Of a stretch of DNA of 64,000 nucleotides, positions 1 through 8,752 are shown piece after piece (position 1 is the first letter of the stretch; every line of letters starts with the position of its first letter). The stretch comes from Aphrocallistes beatrix (taxonomy: Eukaryota > Porifera > Hexactinellida > Sceptrulophora > Aphrocallistidae). The notes under the pieces were generated by a model. The model had not been told where the DNA came from, did no database searches, and was given only the letters and a program-made list of their open reading frames with translations. The DNA lies in the NCBI GenBank assembly GCA_963281255.1, contig OY725506.1:2647001-2711000 (forward strand). Reading direction: 5' to 3'. The translations under genes and the position numbers were made by a program.

Positions 1-60
1 ATATATCGTCTAATGAGCATAATCCAGAATAATTGTAATATGAGATATACTATGTATGGA
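1..60 (-). promoter_or_regulatory. Promoter cassette of a nine-span family gene lying left of the window
   Basis: Read on the minus strand, this stretch carries the block found just upstream of the A-clade family genes: CTCATATTACAA, then GATTATGCTCATTAG, then a TATATA run at positions 1-6. Downstream of the same block at 37789-37900 lies the start of P9, so the coding part of another copy should begin about 50-60 bases beyond the left edge. This is inferred from sequence shared with 37843-37905 and 40463-40515; the gene itself is not visible. Confidence 0.7.
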
Positions 61-470
61 TCGAGATGATTTTACGTACTTCAATACAATAATGTATCAA
101 GTTGTTTTAAATGATCTCCTATCTAAGAGTAGCTTAATTTGCTTACAGACAAAACAATATCCATATGTGTAGACGAATAACATTATAGTTTACTGATCGC
201 ATTCCCTATTCCTCCATAGGTTGTTAAAATAACTGTAGATCGATATCTCAGCGTCTAAGATTTTAAAATTTATGGGAAGCTTGCTCCATGTGCCCTCTTA
301 TTTGCTCGCTCATGACATCTTCCAAATTCCTGGTTATGCCCTACGATAACGCTGGTCTTCTAATTCTAAGGTTGAACTTTTGTTGGCTCTCCAAAAATGT
401 GTCTCTTCCCCAAAATATAATAGGTCTTCAAATTCTTTTAACCGCTGTATCCATGGTCAGGAAGTATGCC
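61..470. repeat. Duplicated 5' flank of the gene family
   Basis: This stretch matches 40490-40880 along most of its length, and its first 150 bases also match 37905-38050 almost exactly. It includes a shared phrase reading GATCGATATCTCAGCGTC. It is upstream flank carried along when the family genes were duplicated. A 114-codon open frame (288-632) runs through it, but its counterpart at 40.7 kb is broken, so I do not call it a gene. Positions 471-611 hold nothing I recognise. Confidence 0.7.
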
Positions 471-611
471 AGGTTCGTAGCCTGGGGGATGCGTTGGGTG
501 CGTACGCAGGCCCACTGGAGCAAGGCTGCTGAATATCAGTTCGAAAGAGAGATACTCTCTGGGTGTCGGCGGACAAACGCCACTCAATATTGTTACAGAC
601 TATTTCAATGG

Positions 612-1128
612 ACCATAGAACAGGGGGTGTAGACTCATAATGAGTATTGGTAAGGCCTTCGGAGCTAGGACTAAGGGATCATCTAGAAGTGCGAGATGCT
701 CCTCTATGCAAATGCTTTTAACCACAAAGTGTTCTAGAGTGTGAAAATTGAGAATAACAGAACCCAATTTACTCTATGTTATAATGTTATTTATGAATGG
801 ACGTATTTATGAGTTTGAGAGTAAGAGCATATCACTGGAGGGATGTATAATATCCTGGTTAGGACACAGGATTAGTGGACTATTTTGGATAAATCCTATT
901 ATGGGTAATAGAATAATAGTCCTCAACAAATTATTGGTAAGACCGTAACCCTACAAACCCTACCAGAGCTTAGGTCTATGTAGAATTGAGAGAGGAGGAG
1001 GGAGGCAAAACCACCGAACAGATTTCTGATGATGGTATAACATCCAGCTGGATGTCTGGGGGCCCTGGAAGTTGACAGTGTGTCTGCTATTTACGCTCAA
1101 ACTACTCAAATTTAGAGGAAATTAAAGC
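612..1128. repeat. Duplicated 3' flank block, copy 1 (with 4305-4812 and 24446-24785)
   Basis: The block begins near TAGAACAGGG and runs to the poly(A) signal of P1. A near copy lies downstream of P2 and a shorter one downstream of P6; all three sit beyond the 3' ends of clade A2 genes. Each contains the same 184-bp insertion (677-859 here), so that insertion predates the gene duplications. Part of its right half also reappears at 8283-8400 behind P3. Confidence 0.75.
677..859. mobile_element. Element R, about 183 bp, copy 1
   Basis: A short non-coding insertion flanked by imperfect 11-bp repeats, TAGGACTAAGG at 666-676 and TAGGACACAGG at 860-870. Its interior contains GTGCGAGATGCTCC and ends near GTATAATATCC. 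Copies of the same length are at 4360-4543, 24509-24691 and 59166-59349. A 10-11 bp target duplication fits Mutator-like or foldback-type elements; the family is not identified. Confidence 0.65.
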
Positions 1129-1134
1129 TTTATT
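1129..1134 (-). terminator. Poly(A) signal AATAAA of P1
   Basis: AATAAA on the minus strand, followed by GCTTT, about 346 bases after the P1 stop codon. P2 has the same signal at the equivalent distance (4813-4818), which supports it. Confidence 0.5.
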
Positions 1135-1479
1135 TTTAAAATTAGTTTATCAATTCAAAATTGGAGTAAAAACTGTTAGAAACTAAAAAGAATAAAATGG
1201 TTTGTAAATCTTTTTGGCCCATCCAAATTTTAGCCTCTATGGCAAAATTACCAAACGTTGAATCCGAATAACAAGAAATTAATACCGGCAAAATAGTATC
1301 CAACAGTTTAGATTATAGAGAATAGTCATAACATAGATATAAAGATAAATTACAAATGTTAGAACTTTGAATCAAAATCACTATACAAAGCTATACTGGG
1401 AGACTTGTGTTTATACACATTTTCAAATTCAACCATTATTACAAGTTGTTATTGCAAATCTCAAAGCAGTATCAACTGG

Positions 1480-3414
1480 TCAATGTCTATGAATGAGCAA
1501 GACACTCACTATGAGGTATACTGGCACAGAAAATATCGTGGATATAGCAACACTTATTCCAATATAAGGAGCAAGTGTGCAGGTAAACCTTATAACACAA
1601 GCATTATTGTAATATATCAATGTTTGATTATTTTGCACTAAATCATAGTTTCGCCATTCAAATTTGTTTTCTGATTTCCATGTGTTCATCACCGGTTCTA
1701 CATTAGGTAAACTTGAGAGATTGTATGTATGTCTTATTAGATTAGAAGTTGGAGAGTTATCAAAAGAATCAATTTTTATATTTATAAGGCTTGAATTTAG
1801 TATCGTTTCCCGAAATAATTGACATTGATCAGAATTGGAACAATTTGCTAAAGATTGGGTGTGATCGTATTCAGGTATTAAACGGTTAAAAATGACAGAT
1901 CTTCCTTTTAATGCAATACACTGTTCATCAAGAGTCGTGAGAGGCATATCAGTTTGAATAATGAGAGAAATCTTTAATGAATTAATATTATTTAATCCTG
2001 TAATTGTGGTGTTGGAAGGAAGCCATAAATCGTTTCCTTGAGAATGATTTGAAAGTTGAAAAGAATAATTTTGGTACATAAACTTTGCTGAGTCCCCAAT
2101 GGTTGCAAAGTACGTAGAATTACAATAATTGGAAGAATAAGGAGAATATACTTCAGCAGTAACTTCAGAGCACGATTCTATTGCTTTATATAGATTGGTA
2201 TGCTTCAGTTTATAATAATCTCCTGGATGTACGAATAACAGTGAACTCCAACCTTTTACACCAAGTGGTGTGATAAATCCTACCATTATGACTGTAATGC
2301 ATGATATAACAATAGAATAATATCGAAGAAGAATTTTCTGACTTTTCTTTGCAGAAAACGTAATTGGGTTCAAAATTGGGACAGTTTCTGTTATCTGGGA
2401 AATTCCACTTTCACTGAAATGACTATATCCTCTAAATCTGACTTTTTTTGATCTATCAAAGAGGAATTTCCAAAGAATCAGGAAAAATATCGCATATAAA
2501 ATACTTGCAAAAAAGAAAATAAGTTCATTAAATAGAACAGATGAGAAAAAAATAGCTGGATTTATTTTTTCTGAGGGTAAATATACTTGCAGAAAGTAGT
2601 AAATAAATTCAACCAACGGAGGAATACAAAAGAGTATTGCAAGTATGAAATTTCCCCAGGAAAGACATCTGAATATTACCGTCGCTCGATAGATATTTTC
2701 TACTCTTTCATGACCCATAGCATTACTTAAATCATTATTTGATAAGATCCCAGTGATTAACTTATTGACAAGATCATTACCTTCTTTCGCGAAACGAAAT
2801 GTTAAAACAAATCGCAGGAGATATCCTGGAAGAATAAATATGATCAAAAACTCATCATTTTGAGTCTGACAAATTTCTAATAAAATTAAATGTATTAATA
2901 AACCAGATTCAACCAATAAGATCCAAAAAAATCGTACGACTGGCAAAGTGAAATAACTTCCAAGATTTACTTTTTGCTTTTGGAAAAAATAAATGATTTG
3001 AAGCATAACCAATAAACCAAATGATATGATGGCATCTTGAAATGAACACCAAAAGTTAATAACCAAATTTAGACTGATGGGCTCGACATAGTAAGTAAAT
3101 AATGATTTAATAAGGTAGAAGGCTTTGGCTAGGTTCAATACTGAAGTCATTAACATTACGAAGAGCAGACAGAACATGATACGATAATGTTCATAGTAAG
3201 GTTTATGTTCTTCTGGATCTGATGCATTCTTAATTGTTTCATAAGACTTTAGAGTTTGAATGAATAACTGACCTGAGAGTCTGATTAAGAACGGTAGAAC
3301 TACCAATGTGATTAGAATCTCAATAATGTATACAGTCAAGAAACTGTATTTGAACCAATCTCCCATTGTAGCCAATAGGGAATTAGTTGTTAGAAGATAA
3401 AAGTAAGACAACAT
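1480..3414 (-). CDS. P1: nine-span membrane protein with cysteine-rich ectodomain, clade A2
   Basis: Unrecognised family; this copy has 644 residues in one exon. I see spans near residues 23-45, 79-102, 116-144, 162-182, 190-208, 247-275, 291-318, 365-386 and 613-640. Loops rich in Lys/Arg alternate as expected for an outside N-terminus, giving a seven-span core, an eighth span, then an outside domain (about 387-612) with many Asn-X-Ser/Thr sites. A nearly invariant first-loop signature NASDPEEHxPYYxHYRIMF is at 63-81, and GHERVENIYRAT is at 234-245 in the third inner loop. The ATG at 3414 is preceded by an in-frame TTG; homologues support the ATG. Unusually, this copy has lost two ectodomain cysteines kept by every other copy (the third and fourth) and gained one nearby. 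A chemosensory or recognition receptor is possible but unproven. Confidence 0.85.
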   Translation of the reverse strand: MLSYFYLLTTNSLLATMGDWFKYSFLTVYIIEILITLVVLPFLIRLSGQLFIQTLKSYETIKNASDPEEHKPYYEHYRIMFCLLFVMLMTSVLNLAKAFYLIKSLFTYYVEPISLNLVINFWCSFQDAIISFGLLVMLQIIYFFQKQKVNLGSYFTLPVVRFFWILLVESGLLIHLILLEICQTQNDEFLIIFILPGYLLRFVLTFRFAKEGNDLVNKLITGILSNNDLSNAMGHERVENIYRATVIFRCLSWGNFILAILFCIPPLVEFIYYFLQVYLPSEKINPAIFFSSVLFNELIFFFASILYAIFFLILWKFLFDRSKKVRFRGYSHFSESGISQITETVPILNPITFSAKKSQKILLRYYSIVISCITVIMVGFITPLGVKGWSSLLFVHPGDYYKLKHTNLYKAIESCSEVTAEVYSPYSSNYCNSTYFATIGDSAKFMYQNYSFQLSNHSQGNDLWLPSNTTITGLNNINSLKISLIIQTDMPLTTLDEQCIALKGRSVIFNRLIPEYDHTQSLANCSNSDQCQLFRETILNSSLINIKIDSFDNSPTSNLIRHTYNLSSLPNVEPVMNTWKSENKFEWRNYDLVQNNQTLIYYNNACVIRFTCTLAPYIGISVAISTIFSVPVYLIVSVLLIHRH

Positions 3415-3467
3415 CAAGAAATACTCTCTTCAATATTCTGCATAGTATTCTAAAACATCAAGACACA

Positions 3468-3535
3468 TTTATATAGTCTCTAATAAACATAATCCATGAT
3501 ATATGATATTGTAATCTGAGATACACCTTGATTCG
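3468..3535 (-). promoter_or_regulatory. P1 core promoter: TATA box and shared upstream block
   Basis: TATATAAA on the minus strand (3468-3475) lies 54-61 bases before the P1 ATG. Upstream of it are degraded forms of the shared family block (ATGGATTATGTTTATTAG and GATTACAATATCA). Spacing and order match the promoters at 7194, 23402, 37843 and 40463. Confidence 0.6.
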
Positions 3536-3589
3536 ATCGAGATAATACCATGTACTTTAGTATAATAATTTGTTAAGTTGTTTTGTGTG

Positions 3590-4304
3590 TTGTTTTCAGT
3601 GATACCCAATATCAGAGTCACTCACTTTGAAATCATTTAAATGATTTTCATAGACAGAACAACATCTATTGTCACTAGCGGATCCAGAAATCTCAGAAAG
3701 CGGGTGCCCAAAAAGGTGTTCAAAGCGAGCATAGCGAGCGACCTTTTTGGGGATCTGAGGGCTTAGCCCCACAGAAGAAATGACTTTCATATATGCTCAG
3801 ATCATAAGCGTAGCAAGGACGTTTTATAGGGAGCTATATCAACCAGCTCGGGGGTCTGGGTAGCGTTGTAAGCCCTCTAATAGGATCTTTTTTGTTTCTT
3901 TTGTTTACAATAGATACTTAAATTAAACAGATTACAAAAATAGGTTAGAGATTGGCTTCGGGAACGCTGAATTTAACCAAAAATCAAATCGGATTTGACT
4001 TAGAACTGAAGTAGGAAAATGACCTAACATTGAACTTAAACCTAAAGAAATTTGGGAGATAGGAATATGACCTAAAACGGGTGAAGTAGGAAAATAACCT
4101 AAAATTCGAGGGAGAGAGATAGTGGGCATTTTAGGTTTGAAATAGTGTTCAATTGAGTGTGAAAGTGACATTTTTATTTGTAAGAGGGGATACTGGGTGG
4201 CATTTTAGGTCTTATTCCTACTTAGTACGTTGTAGGTCTTTTCCTACTACTCTAATTTCTTTAGGTTAAATTCCTACTTTTAGGTATTTCATTGAAGTAT
4301 AGAA
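3590..4304. other. P1 upstream flank and low-complexity inverted repeats; no gene
   Basis: The first part (to about 3660) is family 5' flank shared with 7300-7370. A short GC-richer repeat around 3660-3780 reads GCGAGCATAGCGAGCGACC. From 3950 to 4290 the motif TAGGAAAATGACCTAAAA recurs, first in this orientation and later as its reverse complement, making an imperfect foldback. No convincing coding sequence. Confidence 0.5.
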
Positions 4305-4812
4305 CAGGGCTGTAGACTCAAGATGAGTATTGGTAGGGCCTTTGAGGCTAGGACCAAGGGATTATCTAAGAGTGCGAGATGCTCCTTTATGCATATGGTT
4401 TTAAACACAAAGTATTAAAGAGCGTGAAAATTGAGAATATTATAACACAATTTATCCTATGTTATAATGTTATTTATAAATGATGCGTATTTATGAGTTT
4501 GGGAGTAAGATCATATCACTGGAGGGATGTATATTAACCTGGTTTGGATTCAGGATTAGTGGACCATTTTGGATAAAAAGCTTTATGGTTAAAAGAATAA
4601 TTCTCTTCAACAAATTATTGGTAAGGTCATGACTCTGCAAACCTTACCGGAGCCTAGGTCTATGTAGAATTAAGAGATAAAGAAGGAGGCAAACTACTGA
4701 ACATATTTCTGATGGTAGTATAACATCCAGCTGGATATCTAGAGAACCCGGGAAGTTGACAGTATGTCTCCTAATTAGGCCCAGACTACTCAAATTTGGT
4801 CGAAACAAAAGC
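4305..4812. repeat. Duplicated 3' flank block, copy 2
   Basis: Counterpart of 612-1128, placed in the same way downstream of P2. It contains an R insertion at 4360-4543 flanked by TAGGACCAAGG and the diverged TTGGATTCAGG. Confidence 0.75.
4360..4543. mobile_element. Element R, copy 2
   Basis: 184 bp, at the position orthologous to 677-859, so it was copied with the flank rather than inserted independently. Confidence 0.6.
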
Positions 4813-4818
4813 TTTATT
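4813..4818 (-). terminator. Poly(A) signal AATAAA of P2
   Basis: AATAAAGC on the minus strand, about 357 bases after the P2 stop codon and at the same relative place as the P1 signal. Confidence 0.5.
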
Positions 4819-5174
4819 TCAAATATGTAGTTTCATTAAATAATGGGAGTACACGTATAGTGATAGAAACTAGAAAAAGTATAATAATCAGTAATATTTT
4901 TGGGTTCATCCCAATATTAGCCTACATGACTAAATTACAAAACAATGAATCCGAATAGCAAGAAAATAATACCGGGGAAATAATGTCAAAGGGTTTAGAT
5001 TATAGAGAATAGTCATAACATAGATATAAAGATAAAATACAAATATTAGAACTTTGCATGAAAGTAGCTTTACAAAGCTATTCTGGGAGATTTGAGATTA
5101 TACACTTTTCAAGTTGAACACACTATCATTATAATTTGTAATAGAAAATCCCGAAGAAGTATTAATGGCATTAG

Positions 5175-7127
5175 TTAATGTCTATGAATTAGTAACACAC
5201 TGACCATGAGATATACTGGCACAGAGAATATCGTGAATATAGCAACAATTACTCCAATATAAGGAAGAAGTGTGCACTTAAACCTTATAACACAACTATA
5301 ATCGTAATTTATCAATGTGTTATTGTTTTGCAGTAAATCATACTTTTGCCAATCAAAGTCGTTTTCAGACTTCCAAATGCCCATCACTGGTTCCACGTAA
5401 GATAAACTTGAGAGATTGTATGCCTGTCTTATAAGATTAGAAGTTGCATGGTAGCCAGAAGAATCAATAGTTATCTTTATCATCATTGAAGGAGAAATCG
5501 TTTCATGAAATGATTGACATTGATCAGTATTAGAGCAATTTGCTATAAAATTGGTGTAATTGTATGCAGGTATTGCACAGTCAAAAATAACAGATCTTCC
5601 TTCTAAGACAATTGTCTTTTCCAAAACAGTCATGCAGGGTATATCAGTTTGAATAATGGAAGAAATATTCATGGAATAAATATCTTTTGAAAGTCCTGTG
5701 ATCGTGGTGTTGGGAGGAATCCATAAGACGTTGTCTTGTGGGGAATAGTTTGAAAGAGAAATTGAATAATTTTGGGAAAGAAAGGTTGGTGAGTCCCCAA
5801 TAGTTGCAAAGTACGTAGAATCACAATTAAGGGGATAATAAGAAGGAGAATATACTTCAGCAGTAACCTTAGAACATGATTCCATTGCTTTATATAGATT
5901 GGTATGCTTTAACTTATAATAATCTCCTGGATCCACGAACAATATTGAACTCCAACCGTTTATAGCAAGTGGTGTGATAAATCCTACCATTATGACTGTA
6001 ATGCATGATATGACAATAGAATAATATCGAAGAAGAATTTTCTGACTTTTCATTCCGGAAAACGTAATTGGATTCAATATTGGGACAGTTTCATTAGTAG
6101 GGAATACCATACTTTCACTGAAATGGCTATATCCTCTAAATTTAACTTTTTTTGACCTATCAAAAAGGAATTTCCAAAGAATTAGGAAAAATATCGTATA
6201 TAAAATGCTCATTAAAAATAAAATAAGTTCATTAAATAGAACAGATGATAAAAAAATACTTGTTTCTCCAAGAGATAAATAGGAATTCAAAAAATAATCG
6301 CTTAATTCAACCAAAGGAGGAATACAAAAGAACATTGCAAGTATGAAGTTTCCCCAGGAAAGACATCTAAATAGGACCGTGGCTCGATAAATATTTTCAA
6401 CTCTTTCATGACCCAAAACATTCCGTAAATCATCATCTGATAATATTCCATCGATTAACTTCTTTACAATATCATTGCCTTCTTTCGCAAAACGGAAAAT
6501 GAACACGAATCGAATTAAATATATCGGAAGGATATACATCATTATCAACATTGTCGTTCCCTGAATAATATTTGTTATTTTTACAGTTTCCAGTAACAGT
6601 AAAGGAAGTAGTAAACCGGATTCAACCAATAGAACCCAGATAAATCGCAAGATTGGCAAAGTGAAATAATATCCAAAATTATTTCTTTTCTCCTGGAAAA
6701 AATACATTATTTGAAGCATAACCAATAGACCAAATGATATGATTGCATCTTGAAATGAAAACCAAAAGTTAAGCACTAAATTTAGACTGATGGGTTCGAC
6801 ATAATACAAAAAGAATGGTTTGATAAGATAGAAGGATTTGATGAGATTAAAAACTGAAGTCATTAACATTACGAAGAGCGGACAGAACATGATACGATAA
6901 TGATCATAGTAAGGTCTATGTTCTTCTGGATCTGATGCATTCTTAATTGTTTCATAGCATTTTAGAGTTTGAATGAATAACTGACCTGAGAGTCTGAGTA
7001 AGAACGGTAGAACTACCAATGTGATTAAAATCTCAATAATATATCCAGTCAAGAAACTGTATTTGAACCCATCTCCTATGGTAGCCAATAGGGAATTAGA
7101 AGTTAGAAGATAAAAGTAAGACAACAT
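5175..7127 (-). CDS. P2: nine-span membrane protein, clade A2
   Basis: 650 residues with the architecture described for P1 and all eight ectodomain cysteines. The frame is open for 14 more codons upstream (to 7169), but that stretch is the non-coding leader conserved in all copies, so the ATG at 7127 is chosen. Copy-specific features are a proline in the second span (IMFCPLFVML, where others have Leu) and the inner-loop signature changed to NVLGHERVEN. The fourth-to-fifth-span loop (ITNIIQGTTM) is unlike other copies. The outer domain ends with DYSCVIRFKCTL before the last span, typical of clade A2. The frame is intact; function unknown. Confidence 0.85.
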   Translation of the reverse strand: MLSYFYLLTSNSLLATIGDGFKYSFLTGYIIEILITLVVLPFLLRLSGQLFIQTLKCYETIKNASDPEEHRPYYDHYRIMFCPLFVMLMTSVFNLIKSFYLIKPFFLYYVEPISLNLVLNFWFSFQDAIISFGLLVMLQIMYFFQEKRNNFGYYFTLPILRFIWVLLVESGLLLPLLLLETVKITNIIQGTTMLIMMYILPIYLIRFVFIFRFAKEGNDIVKKLIDGILSDDDLRNVLGHERVENIYRATVLFRCLSWGNFILAMFFCIPPLVELSDYFLNSYLSLGETSIFLSSVLFNELILFLMSILYTIFFLILWKFLFDRSKKVKFRGYSHFSESMVFPTNETVPILNPITFSGMKSQKILLRYYSIVISCITVIMVGFITPLAINGWSSILFVDPGDYYKLKHTNLYKAMESCSKVTAEVYSPSYYPLNCDSTYFATIGDSPTFLSQNYSISLSNYSPQDNVLWIPPNTTITGLSKDIYSMNISSIIQTDIPCMTVLEKTIVLEGRSVIFDCAIPAYNYTNFIANCSNTDQCQSFHETISPSMMIKITIDSSGYHATSNLIRQAYNLSSLSYVEPVMGIWKSENDFDWQKYDLLQNNNTLINYDYSCVIRFKCTLLPYIGVIVAIFTIFSVPVYLMVSVLLIHRH

Positions 7128-7193
7128 CGAGAATATTCTAATCAATATTCTGCACAGTATCCTAAACACTAAAATAACTTACACATATACTTA

Positions 7194-7260
7194 TTTATAT
7201 AGAGAGCTAATGAGCATAATCATAATATATATTGTAATATGAGATGCACCTTGAATATAT
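7194..7260 (-). promoter_or_regulatory. P2 core promoter: TATA box and shared block
   Basis: TATATAAA on the minus strand (7194-7201), 67-74 bases before the chosen ATG, preceded upstream by GATTATGCTCATTAG and CTCATATTACAA in the usual order. Positions 7261-7371 continue as shared family flank, also found at 24020-24180. Confidence 0.6.
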
Positions 7261-7371
7261 TAATTCCAATCATTTGGTATTATTTGTAAGGATATCCGAT
7301 GTTAAAGTCGCTCAGTTTAAAATTATTTTGAACAATTGTTACAAAATCCAGACGTGTGGGTAAATACGTAT

Positions 7372-7774
7372 ATACCGTATTTCCCTGAATAAGCGCCGGG
7401 GGCTTGAATAAGCGCCGGGTCTAAAGGGTGAGCGAAATAAATAAGCGCCGGGGCTTGAATAAGCGCCGGGGCTCGAATAAGCGTCGGACGCCGGGGCATT
7501 TTAGTTCTCTGAAAATCATATCAAACTAGTATTCTCAGTAGTGGCATAGATAGAAGTGCTTTTTGAAACATTACATTATCCTTTTTTAATAGAACTAACA
7601 TTCTCAGTTGTGGCAAAAATAAAAGTGACAGTCAATGTAGTAAACCAAAAAAAAAGAGCGCCGGGTCAAAATAGCGAATGAAAAAAATAAGCGCCGGGGC
7701 TTGAATAAGCGCCGGGTCTAAAGGGTGCACGAAATAAATAAGCGCCCGGGCGCTTATTCGAAGCAATACGGTAT
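7372..7774. mobile_element. TIR element with internal AATAAGCGCCGGG repeats
   Basis: About 400 bp bounded by inverted ends ATACCGTATT...GAATAAGCGCC. Inside, GGGCTTGAATAAGCGCCGG recurs several times near both ends, around a core with two TTCTCAG(T)TGTGGCA repeats. No coding capacity; a non-autonomous DNA element of unknown family, inserted in the flank of P2. Confidence 0.6.
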
Positions 7775-7785
7775 GTATATATATA

Positions 7786-8250
7786 TACTGTCTGGTCAAA
7801 AGTATCGGAACACCTTATTGCTTTGCATCATAAATAATATTAAGATAAGTATATCATCCATGGCGGTCAATTCATTAAAATACGGCAGCTACTAAAATCT
7901 GACATCAAATTCGAAATCTACACACTCTAATTACTCAGTTTTCTATTAAACAACTATGCCTACAGGGTAATTAATATCCTTTGTGCCACCTTGATCCATT
8001 TGTTCCCATAATGTATACTGGCATAACAGGTGAGAAGTGGTACAAGGTGACGCAAGTGCTAGTACTTACGATCTGGAAAGGTTTATCTATAAGAAGGCTG
8101 TAGATTGATTTAGGTGAGTGTGTATATTTCAAAATTTTATTATCAGTAAAAAGATGGAAATGTGATATCATCATTTGCAAAAGTTGTATAATTTACTTTG
8201 ATTCCTTGAAAATATTTTGTAAGTAATACACTGGAACAAACTATCTTGAA
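7786..8250. mobile_element. Tc1-type MITE fragment and unassigned sequence
   Basis: The left end, CTGTCTGGTCAAAAGTATC followed by GGAACACC and TTGCTTTGCATCATAAATAA, looks like a Tc1-family terminus. Related right ends (CTCCAATACTTTTGGCCAGG) are at 16382-16415, 20310-20335 and 28510-28535. No matching right end is evident here. The small open frame at 7971-8180 is not supported. Confidence 0.4.
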
Positions 8251-8261
8251 TTAAATGTGCC

Positions 8262-8309
8262 CAGTCAGAAATCTGTTTTGTGGCAAGCCACAAAACAGAT
8301 TTCTGACTG
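8262..8309. repeat. Perfect hairpin, 23-bp arms, 2-base loop
   Basis: Arms 8262-8284 and 8287-8309 are exact inverse complements, read as CAGTCAGAAATCTG in the left arm. The right arm runs into family 3' flank sequence (CAGATTTCTGA...GACATCCAG, to about 8400) that is also found behind P1 and P2, so the hairpin sits at a rearrangement border. Confidence 0.8.
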
Positions 8310-8752
8310 AGGGTATGACATCCAGATGGAGGTCTAGGTGCCCTTGGAAGTTGAAAGTATGTCTTATAATATGCTCAGATTACACAAATTTGGAAGATAA
8401 ATGTATTATTTTTAGGAATGTATTTTATATTTAAGCATAATGAGAGTATGAAATACTAGAAAATAAAAAAATATAAAGTAACTAAGAGATTCTATTTTGG
8501 ATCCTCATTTTGGATCCAAAAAAATGAAATTATTCCCGGAAAAATAACACAGAACAGTTTAGATTATAGAGAATAGCCATAACATAGGGAAGATATAAAG
8601 ATACAGTAAATTACAAATATAAAATTTTGCATGAAAATCACCTTCGAAACACAAAGCTATCCAGGGATATTTAGTATTATTCAATTTACAAATTCAAAAC
8701 ACTATCATGACAAGTTGCAATTGAAAATTTCAAAGCAGTATTAATATTTTAG

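Noticed and set aside
288..632. 114-codon frame at the left edge
   Set aside because: Lies in a duplicated flank whose other copy at 40.7 kb has gaps that break the frame.
7128..7169. 14-codon N-terminal extension of P2
   Set aside because: Lies in the leader that is conserved as non-coding DNA in all copies and closed by stops in others.
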